From assembly GCF_001750145.1 (NCBI RefSeq), contig NZ_CP015732.1:1116001-1180000 (forward strand): a stretch of DNA of 64,000 nt, given 5' to 3'. The DNA comes from Arthrobacter sp. U41. GTDB taxonomy: Bacteria; Actinomycetota; Actinomycetes; Actinomycetales; Micrococcaceae. The position numbers and the translations under genes are program-made. Positions 8,775 through 17,660 of the stretch are shown in pieces (the first letter of the stretch is position 1; every line of letters starts with the position of its first letter). The notes below the pieces were generated by a model. The model saw only the letters and a program-made list of their open reading frames with translations. It was not told where the DNA came from and did not search any database.

Positions 8775-9479
8775 TTAACTTCCTTCGGAGGATGCGGCCT
8801 TGAGCGGGACCGGAACCATTGCCTGCAGCTCCTCGAATGTGCAGCCGAATGTCTCGCGGACCTGGACACCGCCGGGCCCGGTCAGGAAGACGGCCTTGTC
8901 CGTGTAGACCCGGGTCACGCAGCCGACGCCGGTCAGCGGGTACGTGCACGCCTCGACGAGCTTGGACACGCCCTCGCGCGTCAGGAGCGTCATCATCACG
9001 AAGACGTCCTTGGCGCCGGTCGCGAGGTCCATGGCTCCGCCGACCGCCGGGATCGCATCCGGCGCGCCGGTGTGCCAGTTGGCGAGGTCGCCCGTCGCCG
9101 AGACCTGGAAGGCCCCCAGCACGCAGATGTCGAGGTGGCCACCGCGCATGATCGCGAACGAGTCGGCGTGGTGGAAGTAGGACGCCCCGGGCAGTTCGGT
9201 CACCGGGATCTTGCCGGCGTTGATCAGGTCGGGGTCGATCTGGTCCCCGGTGGCAACCGGACCCATGCCCAGCATGCCGTTCTCGGTGTGGAGTGTGATG
9301 TCCTGCTCCGGCTCGAGGTAGTTGGACACCAGGGTGGGCTGGCCGATGCCCAGGTTCACGAAGGAGCCGGGCTTGATGTCCCGGGCCACGAGGCGGGCCA
9401 GGTCATCGCGGCCCAGCGGCTTGTCGGAGCTCTGGATGCCGGTCTGGGTACTCGCCTGGTCATTTGACTGGACGCTCAT
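8775..9479 (-). CDS. pcaJ: 3-oxoadipate CoA-transferase, beta subunit
   Basis: 234 residues, the normal size of the beta subunit. It carries FVNLGIGQPTLVSNYL and the TENGMLGMGP segment with the catalytic glutamate that forms the CoA thioester. With PcaI it moves CoA from succinyl-CoA to 3-oxoadipate in the cytoplasm, the penultimate step of protocatechuate breakdown. Its start lies one base from the pcaI stop, as expected for subunits made in equal amounts. The last 20 residues before the Ser/Glu-rich end are family typical. Confidence 0.9.
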   Translation of the reverse strand: MSVQSNDQASTQTGIQSSDKPLGRDDLARLVARDIKPGSFVNLGIGQPTLVSNYLEPEQDITLHTENGMLGMGPVATGDQIDPDLINAGKIPVTELPGASYFHHADSFAIMRGGHLDICVLGAFQVSATGDLANWHTGAPDAIPAVGGAMDLATGAKDVFVMMTLLTREGVSKLVEACTYPLTGVGCVTRVYTDKAVFLTGPGGVQVRETFGCTFEELQAMVPVPLKAASSEGS

Positions 9480-9480
9480 A

Positions 9481-10140
9481 TCAGGCCACCTTCACAATGC
9501 TGTTGACGTAGATTCCGGGGGTCACGACGACCTCCGGGTCGAGGCCGCCCGTCGGGACGATCTCCGTGACCTGGACCACCGTGTGCTTGGCCGCGGCGGC
9601 CATGATCGGGCCGAAGTTGCGCGCCGTTTTGCGGTAGACGAGGTTGCCCTTGCCGTCGGCCTTGAGCGCCTTGATAAGCGCGACGTCGGCGTGGAGGGGA
9701 GTCTCGAAGACCTGGCCGCGGCCGTCGAGGATGCGCGTTTCCTTGCCCTCGGCCAGCATGGTGCCGTAGCCGGTGGGGGTGAAGAAGCCGCCGATCCCGG
9801 CGCCTGCGGCGCGGATCCGTTCAGCCAGGTTGCCCTGCGGCACCAGTTCCAGCTCGATCTCACCGGCGTGGAATTTCGCGTCGAAGTGCCAGGAATCGGA
9901 CTGCCGCGGGAAGGAACAGATCATCTTTTTCACCCGGCCTTCCTTGATCAGCAGGGCGAGGCCCTGGTCGCCCTGGCCGGCGTTGTTGTTGACGACGGTG
10001 AGAGCCTTGGCGCCGCAGTCCATCAGGGCGTCGATCAGTTCGAACGGCTGCCCGGCGTTGCCGAAACCCCCGATCATCACCGTGGATCCGTCCTTGATGC
10101 CGGCGACGGCCTCGTTGACGCTGTCGAGAAAGTTCAGCAT
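9481..10140 (-). CDS. pcaI: 3-oxoadipate CoA-transferase, alpha subunit
   Basis: 219 residues. The glycine-rich start VMIGGFGNAGQPFELIDAL and the VNNNAGQGDQGLALLI segment are typical of the CoA transferase family 1 alpha subunit. It pairs with PcaJ, encoded directly downstream. The ATG at 10140 follows the pcaF stop (10144) by a few bases, so it belongs to the same transcript. Other acid CoA-transferases (SCOT-like) share the fold, but the surrounding pca genes make the 3-oxoadipate role likely. Confidence 0.9.
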   Translation of the reverse strand: MLNFLDSVNEAVAGIKDGSTVMIGGFGNAGQPFELIDALMDCGAKALTVVNNNAGQGDQGLALLIKEGRVKKMICSFPRQSDSWHFDAKFHAGEIELELVPQGNLAERIRAAGAGIGGFFTPTGYGTMLAEGKETRILDGRGQVFETPLHADVALIKALKADGKGNLVYRKTARNFGPIMAAAAKHTVVQVTEIVPTGGLDPEVVVTPGIYVNSIVKVA

Positions 10141-10143
10141 GTC

Positions 10144-11406
10144 CTAGCCCTTTACTGTTGCTGTTGTTGCCGGTGCTGTAGCCCGTGTTGTAGCCCGTGT
10201 TGTAGCCCGCTGGGCCTTCGTTGCCGTGACGTTTTCGAGCACGATGGCGAGGCCCTGGCCGACGCCGATGCAGATCGCGGCGACGCCCCAGCGCTCACCG
10301 GAGGCCTGCAGGGACCGGGCCAGGGTGCCCAGGATACGTCCGCCGGAGGCGCCCAGGGGGTGGCCCATCGCGATCGCGCCGCCGTGCCGGTTCACGACGC
10401 CCGGGTCGACGCCCCAGGCGTTGATGCAGGCCAGGGACTGCGCGGCGAACGCCTCGTTCAGTTCGACGGCGCCGACCTGGTCCCAGCCGATGCCCGCCTT
10501 GGCGAGGGCCTTGTTGGCCGCCTCCACCGGGGCGTAGCCGAAGAACTGCGGGTCGTTGGCGTGCGCGCCGCGCCCGGCGATGCGCGCCAGCGGGTCAAGG
10601 CCCAGGATCCCGGCGGCGTTCTCGGAGCCGAGCCACGCCGCGGACGCGCCGTCCGAGAGCGGGGAGGCGTTCCCGGCGGTGACGGTGCCGTCCTCGGTGC
10701 GGAACACCGTCTTCAGGCCCGCGAGCTTTTCCGCCGAGGACCCGGCGCGGATGCCCTCATCCCGGACCAGGCCGGTGCCCGGGACCGGGGTGACGAGCCG
10801 GTCGTAGAATCCCTCGTCCCAGGCCGCGGCGGCCAGGTTGTGGGAGGCCGCGGAGAACTCGTCCTGCGCCTGCCGGGTGATCCCGTACTTCTCGGCCAGC
10901 CGTTCGGTGGCCTCGCCCAGGGACACGGTCCAGTCCGGGCGCATGGCCGGGTTGACCAGGCGCCAGCCCAGCGTGGTGGAGACCAGGGTCATGTCCCCGG
11001 CCGGGTAGGGCTTCTCCGTCTTGGGCAGCACCCAGGGCGCGCGGGACATCGACTCGGCGCCGCCGATGAGCATCAGCTTCGCGTCGCCGGTGTTGATCTG
11101 CCGGGAGGCGATGATCGCCGCGTCCAGCGAGGACCCGCACAGCCGGTTCACGGTGGTGCCGGGGATCGAGACCGGCAAACCGGCCAGCAGGGTGCCCATC
11201 CGGGCGATGTTGCGGTTCTCCTCGCCCGCGCCGTTGGCGTTGCCGAACACCACCTCATCGATCCGCTCGACGTCCAGCCTCGGCGCACGCTTCACGGCCT
11301 CACCGATCACATGCGCGGCCAGGTCATCCGGACGGACCCCCGCCAGTCCCCCGCCGAACTTCCCGAACGGGGTCCTGACGGCATCGTAAAGGTAGGCCTG
11401 CTTCAT
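10144..11406 (-). CDS. pcaF: 3-oxoadipyl-CoA thiolase
   Basis: 420 residues, slightly longer than usual. The nucleophilic cysteine is in NRLCGSSLDAA, the histidine in MGHPLGASGGR and the second cysteine in ICIGVGQG, so the active site is complete. It splits 3-oxoadipyl-CoA into succinyl-CoA and acetyl-CoA, the last step of the pathway. The extra length is a C-terminal tail of Thr/Ala/Arg repeats coded by a 12-bp tandem repeat (10174-10210), which is unusual for thiolases and probably disordered. The start overlaps pcaC as ATGA. Confidence 0.93.
   Translation of the reverse strand: MKQAYLYDAVRTPFGKFGGGLAGVRPDDLAAHVIGEAVKRAPRLDVERIDEVVFGNANGAGEENRNIARMGTLLAGLPVSIPGTTVNRLCGSSLDAAIIASRQINTGDAKLMLIGGAESMSRAPWVLPKTEKPYPAGDMTLVSTTLGWRLVNPAMRPDWTVSLGEATERLAEKYGITRQAQDEFSAASHNLAAAAWDEGFYDRLVTPVPGTGLVRDEGIRAGSSAEKLAGLKTVFRTEDGTVTAGNASPLSDGASAAWLGSENAAGILGLDPLARIAGRGAHANDPQFFGYAPVEAANKALAKAGIGWDQVGAVELNEAFAAQSLACINAWGVDPGVVNRHGGAIAMGHPLGASGGRILGTLARSLQASGERWGVAAICIGVGQGLAIVLENVTATKAQRATTRATTRATAPATTATVKG
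10174..10210. repeat. 12-bp tandem repeat coding the PcaF tail
   Basis: On the plus strand the unit TGTAGCCCGTGT recurs about three times in phase at 10177-10210. In the pcaF frame it encodes the Ala-Thr-Thr-Arg repeat of the C-terminal tail. Since 12 bp is four codons, copy-number changes keep the frame, so the length may vary between strains. Confidence 0.75.
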
Positions 11407-11873
11407 ACGGTCTTGTCCATTTCAGTGTTGTCCATTCCGGCATCGTCCATGGAACGGAATACTTGCTGCGCGGTCTTGAAAGCGGTGTTGGCGGAGGGGA
11501 CCCCGCAGTAGATGGCGGTCTGCAGCAGGATTTCCTTGATCTCGTCCCGGCTCAGACCGTTCGTGATGGCGGCGCGGATGTGCATGGCCAGCTCCTCCCA
11601 GTGACCGTGGGCGACCATCGCGGTGATGGTGACGGCGGAGCGCATCTGCCGGGTCAGGCCCGGTCGGGTCCAGATGCCGCCCCAGGCGATCCGGGTGATC
11701 ATGTCCTGGAAGTCCTCGGTGAAGGGATCCTTGTTGGCGTTGGCACGGTCCACGTGCGCGGTGCCGAGCACTTCGCGGCGGACCACCATGCCGCCGTCGT
11801 AGATCTCCTGGCTGGTGGCGTCAGGCTGCACTACTCCGTGGCGTTCCAGGCCGGTCCGCTCCGGGCCGGTCAC
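11403..11873 (-). CDS. pcaC: 4-carboxymuconolactone decarboxylase
   Basis: 156 residues, a little longer than the usual 130 because of an N-terminal extension. The core RREVLGTAHVDRANANKDP, then WGGIWTRPGL and the AMVAHGHWEELAMHI helix fit the CMD family, with a conserved Cys-free active site of the PcaC type. It decarboxylates 4-carboxymuconolactone to 3-oxoadipate enol-lactone. It overlaps pcaF at its end and pcaD at its start. In many actinobacteria this domain is fused to the lactonase (PcaL); here the two are separate genes. Confidence 0.9.
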   Translation of the reverse strand: MTGPERTGLERHGVVQPDATSQEIYDGGMVVRREVLGTAHVDRANANKDPFTEDFQDMITRIAWGGIWTRPGLTRQMRSAVTITAMVAHGHWEELAMHIRAAITNGLSRDEIKEILLQTAIYCGVPSANTAFKTAQQVFRSMDDAGMDNTEMDKTV

Positions 11874-12688
11874 TGTCCGGCCCCGCGGGATTCGGACCAG
11901 GCGATCAGCGTCCGCAGCAAGTCGGCCACGTGCCCGGGAGCTTCGAACGGCGCCAGGTGTGCCACGCCTTCAAGGCTCACGGCACTTGCGGTGCCACCGC
12001 CGGCGGTGATTCCTTCGACAATCTCCTGGGCGAACGACGGCGGCGCCACGGTGTCCTCCACGCCCGCGAGGGCCTGGGTGGGGACCCGGATGCTGCCGAG
12101 TTCGGCCCGGACGTCAAAGCCGGCGAGGGCTTCACAGCAGAAGGCGTAGCTGAAGCGGTCGGCGTCGCGCAGGCTGTGCAGCAGCCGGCCGCTGAGTTCC
12201 GGCTGGCGCTCCATGAAGCCGGGGCCGAACCAGCGCTGCGCCGAGCCCTGGATCATCACGGGCGTTCCCTGGGTGCGCACGGTTTCCGCGCGTTCCAGCC
12301 AGCCCTCGGGCGTGCCGAGCTTCGCTCCGGTGCACTGCACGGACAGGCTCTTGAGCCGTTCACCGTGCTTGATGCCCAGCTGCAGGCCGGTGGCGCCACC
12401 CAGCGAGACACCGGCGTAGTGGAACCGCGCGCCGGGCGCGATCGAATCAACCAGCTCGACGACGGCGTCGGCCAGCTCGGCGACGGTGAAGGGTTCCTTC
12501 GCGGCCGGCGAGATCCCGTGGCCGGGCAGGTCCCAGGCGACGACGTCGACGTCGTCCCCGAGCAGGGCCCCGGCCTGGGTCCACAGCAGCGTGGACGTGC
12601 CCAGGGACGGGCCCACCACGAGGAGGGGCTTGTCCCCCAGCGGGCGCTGGGGCGACAGCAGTACTGCCTTGACTGTTGGTCTAGCCAC
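11870..12688 (-). CDS. pcaD: 3-oxoadipate enol-lactonase
   Basis: 272 residues, an alpha/beta hydrolase. The oxyanion-hole region is WDLPGHGISPAAKEP, the nucleophile elbow is YAGVSLGGATG (GxSxG), and the catalytic His is in EGVAHLAPFEAP near the C-terminus. It hydrolyses the enol-lactone to 3-oxoadipate. It overlaps pcaB by 8 bp upstream and pcaC by 4 bp downstream, consistent with coupled translation. The start is an ATG or equivalent close to residue MARPTVKAV. Confidence 0.9.
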   Translation of the reverse strand: MARPTVKAVLLSPQRPLGDKPLLVVGPSLGTSTLLWTQAGALLGDDVDVVAWDLPGHGISPAAKEPFTVAELADAVVELVDSIAPGARFHYAGVSLGGATGLQLGIKHGERLKSLSVQCTGAKLGTPEGWLERAETVRTQGTPVMIQGSAQRWFGPGFMERQPELSGRLLHSLRDADRFSYAFCCEALAGFDVRAELGSIRVPTQALAGVEDTVAPPSFAQEIVEGITAGGGTASAVSLEGVAHLAPFEAPGHVADLLRTLIAWSESRGAGQ

Positions 12689-14198
12689 GGAAGGCTCCGT
12701 TCAGGTCGGGGATCGGTGATGAGGAGCCGGCGCCGGTGGCGCCGAACTCCGGATAAGCGGCGAGGATGCGGCGGGTGATTTCGGCGGCCTGGCCGAGGTA
12801 GTTGCCGGGGTCGAGCAGCTCCTCCAGCCGGGCATCGGAGAGCAGCTCCGCCGGGACGGCGGCGCGGAGCAGCCGCCGGTAGGTGGCGGGCTGTTCGGCG
12901 GCCGGGACCTGCAGCGTCTGGTCCACCACGGCCTGCAGCCGCTGTTTGCCGTCGGCGCTGTCCTTACCCGCGACGCTGCCGGCCATCAGCGGCGCGACGG
13001 CGGCCGTGACGGCTTCACTGAGCAGCAGCGGTCCGGAAATCTCCAGGTTGCGGCGCATGGCGTCGGGGAAGACCTCCAGGCCTTCGGCAAGTTCGCGGAG
13101 ATGCAGGGCGGCGCCGAGGGCGAGGCGGAGGAGCTGGCGGAGGGCCGGCCATTCACTGTGCCAGGCACCGTCGGGTCGTTCGTCGTTGAAGTTGGCGGCG
13201 GCCAGGTGCAGCTGTGCGGCCTGGCCGGGCGCCTGCAGGGCCGCGCTGCGGACCAGCACGGACAGCACCGGGTTCTGCTTCTGCGGCATGGCCGAGGACC
13301 CGCCCCGGCCGGCGGCGCGGGGTTCCGCGAGTTCGGCGACCTCGGGGCGGCTGAGGAACAGCACGTCGGAGGCAATCTTGCCCGCGGCGTCGGTCACGGC
13401 GGCCAGGGCGTCCCCAAGGGACGTCACAACCAGCCGGTTCGTGTGCCAGGGCGCCGGAACGGCGGCGAGGCCGAGTTCCGCGGCCAGCCGGTCGGAGAGA
13501 TCAAACGGGGAGAGCCGGGAACCCGGGACCGGCGCCGTGCCCGCTGCAATGGTTGTGGCGGCCAGCACGGTGCCGGCCGCGAGGGTTCCGGCCGCTCCCC
13601 CGGTCTGCACCGGGAATTCGAGGGCCTCCAGCCGGCGCGCGGCGGCGGCAAGCCCGTGGAACCATTGGGCCGCCTTGAGTCCGAAGCTGAACGGCAGCGA
13701 GTGCTGGGTCAGGCTGCGTCCCACGCACAGCGTGTCCGCATGGTGTGCGGCGAGGGCGGCCAGGGCCGCGGTGGTGGCCCGGAGTTCGGTGAGCAGTGCG
13801 CCGACGGCGTCCCGGGCGAGCAGGATCAGCGCGGAATCGAGCACATCCTGGCTGGTCAGCGAGGTGTGTACGGCCTTCCCGGCACCGATGCCCGCCGTAT
13901 CCAGGGCCTTGACCTGGGCGCGGAGATCCGCCAGCAAGGGGATCACCGGGTTGGCGCCGCCCTGGGCGCGCACGGCAAGGCCCGGGAGGTCATAACGGCC
14001 CACCTCGGCGGCCGCGGCGACCACCGCGGCCGCCCCTGCGGGCACCAGGGACGCGCCTTCCAGGACCGTGGCCCAGGCGGCCTCGACCCGGAGAATGGCA
14101 GCCAGTACCGCCCGGTCCCCGGTCAGCGCCGCCACGCGGGGTGACGCTGACACGGGACTCAGGAGGCCGACGTCGCCCTCGGCGCCGGGGGAGGTCAC
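12681..14198 (-). CDS. pcaB: 3-carboxy-cis,cis-muconate cycloisomerase
   Basis: 505 residues, longer than the usual 450 but aligned throughout with the fumarase/aspartase fold. The superfamily signature is GSSAMPQKQNPVLS near residue 300, and the catalytic-serine loop region and the His-containing LTQHSLPFSFGLKA are present. It cyclises 3-carboxymuconate to 4-carboxymuconolactone. The extra length sits mainly at the C-terminus (after QVPAAEQPATYRRLL). It overlaps pcaG at its start (ATGA-type, 14195-14198) and pcaD at its end. Confidence 0.92.
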   Translation of the reverse strand: MTSPGAEGDVGLLSPVSASPRVAALTGDRAVLAAILRVEAAWATVLEGASLVPAGAAAVVAAAAEVGRYDLPGLAVRAQGGANPVIPLLADLRAQVKALDTAGIGAGKAVHTSLTSQDVLDSALILLARDAVGALLTELRATTAALAALAAHHADTLCVGRSLTQHSLPFSFGLKAAQWFHGLAAAARRLEALEFPVQTGGAAGTLAAGTVLAATTIAAGTAPVPGSRLSPFDLSDRLAAELGLAAVPAPWHTNRLVVTSLGDALAAVTDAAGKIASDVLFLSRPEVAELAEPRAAGRGGSSAMPQKQNPVLSVLVRSAALQAPGQAAQLHLAAANFNDERPDGAWHSEWPALRQLLRLALGAALHLRELAEGLEVFPDAMRRNLEISGPLLLSEAVTAAVAPLMAGSVAGKDSADGKQRLQAVVDQTLQVPAAEQPATYRRLLRAAVPAELLSDARLEELLDPGNYLGQAAEITRRILAAYPEFGATGAGSSSPIPDLNGAFRG

Positions 14199-14776
14199 TT
14201 CGAGGAGCCCTCGAAGTCGAGGAACACCGTCTCGCCCTCGCCCTGGAGCCGGACGTCCCAGGTCAGGCCGCCGTCTGCGTCGCGTCGTGCGATCAGCGTT
14301 TTGCGCCGTTCCGGGTCCAGCGAGGACAGCAGCGGATCCGCGGCCAGGGCGTCCACGTTTTCCGGCAGGTAGATCCGGGTGAAGAGCCGGTTCATCAGGC
14401 CGCGGGCAAAGACCGCGACAGAGATGAACGGGGCAGCACCTTCCTCGGTGGGACCGGGGTTTACCGTGGTGAAGGTGAAAACACCGGTGTTGCCCACCGC
14501 GCTGCGGCCGAAGCCGGTGAAGGTGTAGCCGTCGCGCACCAGCGAACCCGTGTGGTGCGGAACCTTGCCCTCGGCGTCGGCCTGCCAGATCTCCAGGATC
14601 GCGTCCGGGATCGGGTGCCCGGCGCCGTCGTACACGGTGCCCTGGAGCCGGATGGAGCCCGGGGAGCCGGGGGCCAGCAGCTCGCGGTCCTTGGTGAAGG
14701 GCAGCGCGTAGCCGTAGAACGGTCCCACGGTCTGGCCGGGAGTGGGGGTGAGTTTGGTCATGCTGGCCCTATTCAT
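14195..14776 (-). CDS. pcaG: Protocatechuate 3,4-dioxygenase, alpha subunit
   Basis: 193 residues. The N-terminus has the alpha-subunit signature TPGQTVGPFYGYALPF, and the intradiol dioxygenase core includes PDAILEIWQADAEG and the FTFTTVNPGP segment. The alpha subunit lacks the full iron ligand set and supports the catalytic beta subunit. The ATG at 14776 overlaps the pcaH stop and has GGAGA four bases before it; a second ATG lies at 14761. Together with PcaH it opens the ring of protocatechuate between the two hydroxyls. Confidence 0.93.
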   Translation of the reverse strand: MNRASMTKLTPTPGQTVGPFYGYALPFTKDRELLAPGSPGSIRLQGTVYDGAGHPIPDAILEIWQADAEGKVPHHTGSLVRDGYTFTGFGRSAVGNTGVFTFTTVNPGPTEEGAAPFISVAVFARGLMNRLFTRIYLPENVDALAADPLLSSLDPERRKTLIARRDADGGLTWDVRLQGEGETVFLDFEGSSK

Positions 14777-15665
14777 TCTCGTCTCCTTCTGCGCCTAATG
14801 CCTCGTTCTCGGTCCAGGTCCGCTTCGACCCGGTCAGGACGATGTCCCAGTTGTACGCGAGGGCCCATTCCGGCTTGGTCTGCTCGTGGTTGTAGGTGGC
14901 CACGAGCCGGTCTCGGGCGTCCTGGTCCACGATCGACTGGTAGATCGGGTCCAGCGGGAAGAGCTGGTCGCCGGGGAAGTACATCTGCGTGACGATCCGC
15001 TGGGTGAATTCCTGGCCGAACAGGGAGAAGTGTATGTGGGCCGGACGCCAGGCGTTGAGGTGGTTCTTCCACGGGTAGGCGCCGGGTTTGATGGTGGTGA
15101 AGCTGTAGGAGCCGTCGGCGCCCGTGATGCAGCGGCCGACGCCGGTGAAGTTGGGATCCAGCGGTGCCGGGTGCTGGTCCCGCTTGTGGATGTAGCGGCC
15201 GGCGGAATTCGCCTGCCAGATCTCCACGAGCTGGCCCGCGACGGGGCGGCCGTCGCCGTCGAGCACACGGCCGGAGACGAGGATGCGTTCGCCCAGCGGT
15301 TCACCGTTGTGCGCGATGGTGAGGTCTGCTTCCAGCGCGTGCACGTCCATGTGCCCGAATGCGGGAGAGTACAGCTCGATGGTCTCCGGGTCCGCGTGGT
15401 GCAGGTCCTTTGTGGGGTGGCGCAGGACGCTGCTGCGGTACGGGGCATAGTCCAGCCGCGGCTGGGTCTCCGCCGGGGCACCGTTCTGGAGCGCCTGGGC
15501 GTAGGCATCGCCGAGCGCCTTCATTTCGGCGCTGAGGTCCGCCTGCGATTCCGCGGCCGCGTCGAGGGGCGCGTACGTCTTCGGTGCGGCCTCCGTGGCT
15601 TCGTCGGACACGTCCTCCGTGAGCGGATCCGCGTTGTAGATCTCAAGGTTGATTTCTTCAGGCAC
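14769..15665 (-). CDS. pcaH: Protocatechuate 3,4-dioxygenase, beta subunit
   Basis: 298 residues; about 60 more at the N-terminus than classical PcaH (an acidic stretch with ADPLTEDVSDEATE). The catalytic region contains VAGQLVEIWQANSAGRY, the Tyr in GAYPWKNHLN and the paired His ligands of AWRPAHIHFSLFG, so the non-haem Fe(III) site looks complete. The gene follows the dehydroshikimate dehydratase by 39 bp; AGGAGG lies just before its ATG. It is the first dedicated gene of the protocatechuate branch. Confidence 0.93.
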   Translation of the reverse strand: MPEEINLEIYNADPLTEDVSDEATEAAPKTYAPLDAAAESQADLSAEMKALGDAYAQALQNGAPAETQPRLDYAPYRSSVLRHPTKDLHHADPETIELYSPAFGHMDVHALEADLTIAHNGEPLGERILVSGRVLDGDGRPVAGQLVEIWQANSAGRYIHKRDQHPAPLDPNFTGVGRCITGADGSYSFTTIKPGAYPWKNHLNAWRPAHIHFSLFGQEFTQRIVTQMYFPGDQLFPLDPIYQSIVDQDARDRLVATYNHEQTKPEWALAYNWDIVLTGSKRTWTENEALGAEGDENE

Positions 15666-15704
15666 AGCAGCCTCCTTTCGTTGGGTGTTGGTGTTTTTGA
15701 CGGG

Positions 15705-17660
15705 TCAGGGGGTGAGGTTCAGCTGGTGCAGGTGGTCGTATTGGACGGCGTGCCGTACCGGGGCGTTGGGCGCCCCGTAGCCGTCGTAGGAACCGCGGCG
15801 CTCCACCATTTCGAAGAAGACGCTGCCGACGGTGGCGGTGTAGAAGTGCAGGAACTCGCCCTCGGCGTCGCGGTCGTAGAGCAGGTTGAGGTCCCGGAGA
15901 GTGGCCAGGAAGGCCGGGTCCAGGCCGAACCGTGCATCGAGATCCTCGTAGTAGTTCTCCGGGATCCGGAGGAAATCAAGGCCGCGCGCCTTGGCGGCCC
16001 GGGCCGTCGCCACGAGGTCAACCACCGCAAAGGCGATGTGTTCCTGGTAGGTGGGCCGCTGGCCGGTGCCGGCCGTAGTTCCTGCGGCCGAGTCGGCGCC
16101 TTCGCGCTGGATCAGCGGCGCCAGGTTCAGCACCAGGCGCACTCCGCGGTCACGGGTGAGCATCACCTGGGACCGGACCAGCCCGGTGGGGCTCGCGACT
16201 TCCGCATACGGCTGAGGTTCCAGGGCCAGGGCGCTGGTATAGAAGAGCACGGCCTCGTCGAAGTGCTGCCAGGGCTGGGCAAGGTTGACGTGGTCGATCA
16301 CGGCACCCTGTTCCCCGTTCCGGGCGGCGGCGGGGGCTTCCAGTCCCTCGCCGAATTCGCGGGTCCACACGGCGGTGCCGTCGGGGCTGCCCTGGCAGAG
16401 GAAAATCTCAGTGGAGTCCGGGGCGGCGAAGCCCTGGAAAATTTCCTCGTCGGCCTGGCTCTTGCGCGGCACGGCGGGGGCCTTGAGCTGCTGGGCCCGG
16501 GCCGCGGCAATCACGGGGGAATCAACGTCGAAGCCCAGGGCGGAAATTGCCGGCGCGACGGCGGCCCCGTCGTCGCGGGATTCCTGGGACGAGTCCTCGT
16601 TGATGATCACGCGGGCGTTGCCCATGGTCCACAATTGCACATTCTTGGTCCGGTGGCGCCCGTTGAACGCGAAACCGAGCTGTCCCAGCAGGGTTTCCAG
16701 TCCGGCGCTGTCCGCGGCCCTGACCTCGGCGAAGTTGAATCCGCCCGGTTCGGCCACCTGCGGGAGCGTGGCCAGTTCCATCGGGTACCGGCGGCGGCCC
16801 GTTGCCGGGGCACCGGAACCTTGTCCGCCGGAGGGATTCGCGTCCAGCCACTTCGCGGTCTGCTCCTCGAGCCAGATCAGCGACCGCATCGCGTCCACCG
16901 CGGTGCGTTCGACGTCGGACTGGCGGAAGACGTCGTTGAAGACTTCCAGGGAAACCGGCCCGGTGTACCCTGCCCGGACCACGTGGCCGAGGAACTTGGC
17001 GAGTTCGAACTGCCCCTCCCCCGGGAACACCCGGAAGTGCCGGCTCCAGGACAGCACGTCCAAGGACAACTTGGGCGCATCGGCCACCTGGACGAAGAAG
17101 ATCTTCTCCGGGTTGAAGGACTCGATCGGGGCCGTGTCCCAGTCACGGGAGAGGATGTGGAACGAATCGAGGCAGGTGCCCAGGTTGGGGTGGCCCACCG
17201 TCTCCACCAGGCGGTGGGCGTGCTCGTAGTCGTTGACGTACTTTCCCCAGGCCAGGGCCTCGTAGGCCACCTTGACGCCGTGGTCCTGGGCAAGGGCAGC
17301 GAGGGCGGCGAGCTGTTCCGCCCGGAGTCCGTCGTCATCAATGCTGGCGGTGGCCACGTTGGAGCAGACCAGGATGGTGTCCATGCCGAGGCGGGACATC
17401 AGCCGGAACTTCGCCTCCGCCCGGCGCAGGTTGGCGGCAAGCAGCTCGTCGGGCACACTGTCGAAGTCGCGGAACGGCTGGTACAGATCCAGCGTCAGGC
17501 CGAGGTCGGCGGCCATCTTCCGGACGTCCTCCGGGCTCAGCGGCGAGGTGACAAGGTCTTGTTCGAAGATTTCGATCCCGTCGAAGCCGGCAATGGCGCA
17601 GGCCTGCATCTTCTCCCGCAGTGTGCCGGAGAGGCAGACCGTGGCGATTCCGGTGCGCAT
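15705..17660 (-). CDS. qsuB: 3-dehydroshikimate dehydratase (QsuB-type, TIM barrel plus VOC domains)
   Basis: 651 residues with two parts. Residues 1-270 form a xylose-isomerase-like TIM barrel (TVCLSGTLREKMQACAIAGF, then IEIFEQD) with metal-binding acids. Residues about 295-640 resemble 4-hydroxyphenylpyruvate dioxygenase, with two vicinal-oxygen-chelate repeats (DHVNLAQPWQHFDEAVLFY). Corynebacterial QsuB has this layout and converts 3-dehydroshikimate to protocatechuate in the barrel; the role of the second part is unclear. It shares one base with the shikimate dehydrogenase stop (TGATG) and precedes pcaH, so its product is made right where it is used. Confidence 0.88.
   Translation of the reverse strand: MRTGIATVCLSGTLREKMQACAIAGFDGIEIFEQDLVTSPLSPEDVRKMAADLGLTLDLYQPFRDFDSVPDELLAANLRRAEAKFRLMSRLGMDTILVCSNVATASIDDDGLRAEQLAALAALAQDHGVKVAYEALAWGKYVNDYEHAHRLVETVGHPNLGTCLDSFHILSRDWDTAPIESFNPEKIFFVQVADAPKLSLDVLSWSRHFRVFPGEGQFELAKFLGHVVRAGYTGPVSLEVFNDVFRQSDVERTAVDAMRSLIWLEEQTAKWLDANPSGGQGSGAPATGRRRYPMELATLPQVAEPGGFNFAEVRAADSAGLETLLGQLGFAFNGRHRTKNVQLWTMGNARVIINEDSSQESRDDGAAVAPAISALGFDVDSPVIAAARAQQLKAPAVPRKSQADEEIFQGFAAPDSTEIFLCQGSPDGTAVWTREFGEGLEAPAAARNGEQGAVIDHVNLAQPWQHFDEAVLFYTSALALEPQPYAEVASPTGLVRSQVMLTRDRGVRLVLNLAPLIQREGADSAAGTTAGTGQRPTYQEHIAFAVVDLVATARAAKARGLDFLRIPENYYEDLDARFGLDPAFLATLRDLNLLYDRDAEGEFLHFYTATVGSVFFEMVERRGSYDGYGAPNAPVRHAVQYDHLHQLNLTP

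Noticed and set aside
9322..11511. A long open frame on the plus strand opposite pcaI/pcaF, with a Cys-rich stretch
   Set aside because: The Cys/Ser/Pro run is only the reverse reading of the pcaF tandem repeat; the minus-strand genes have complete active sites.
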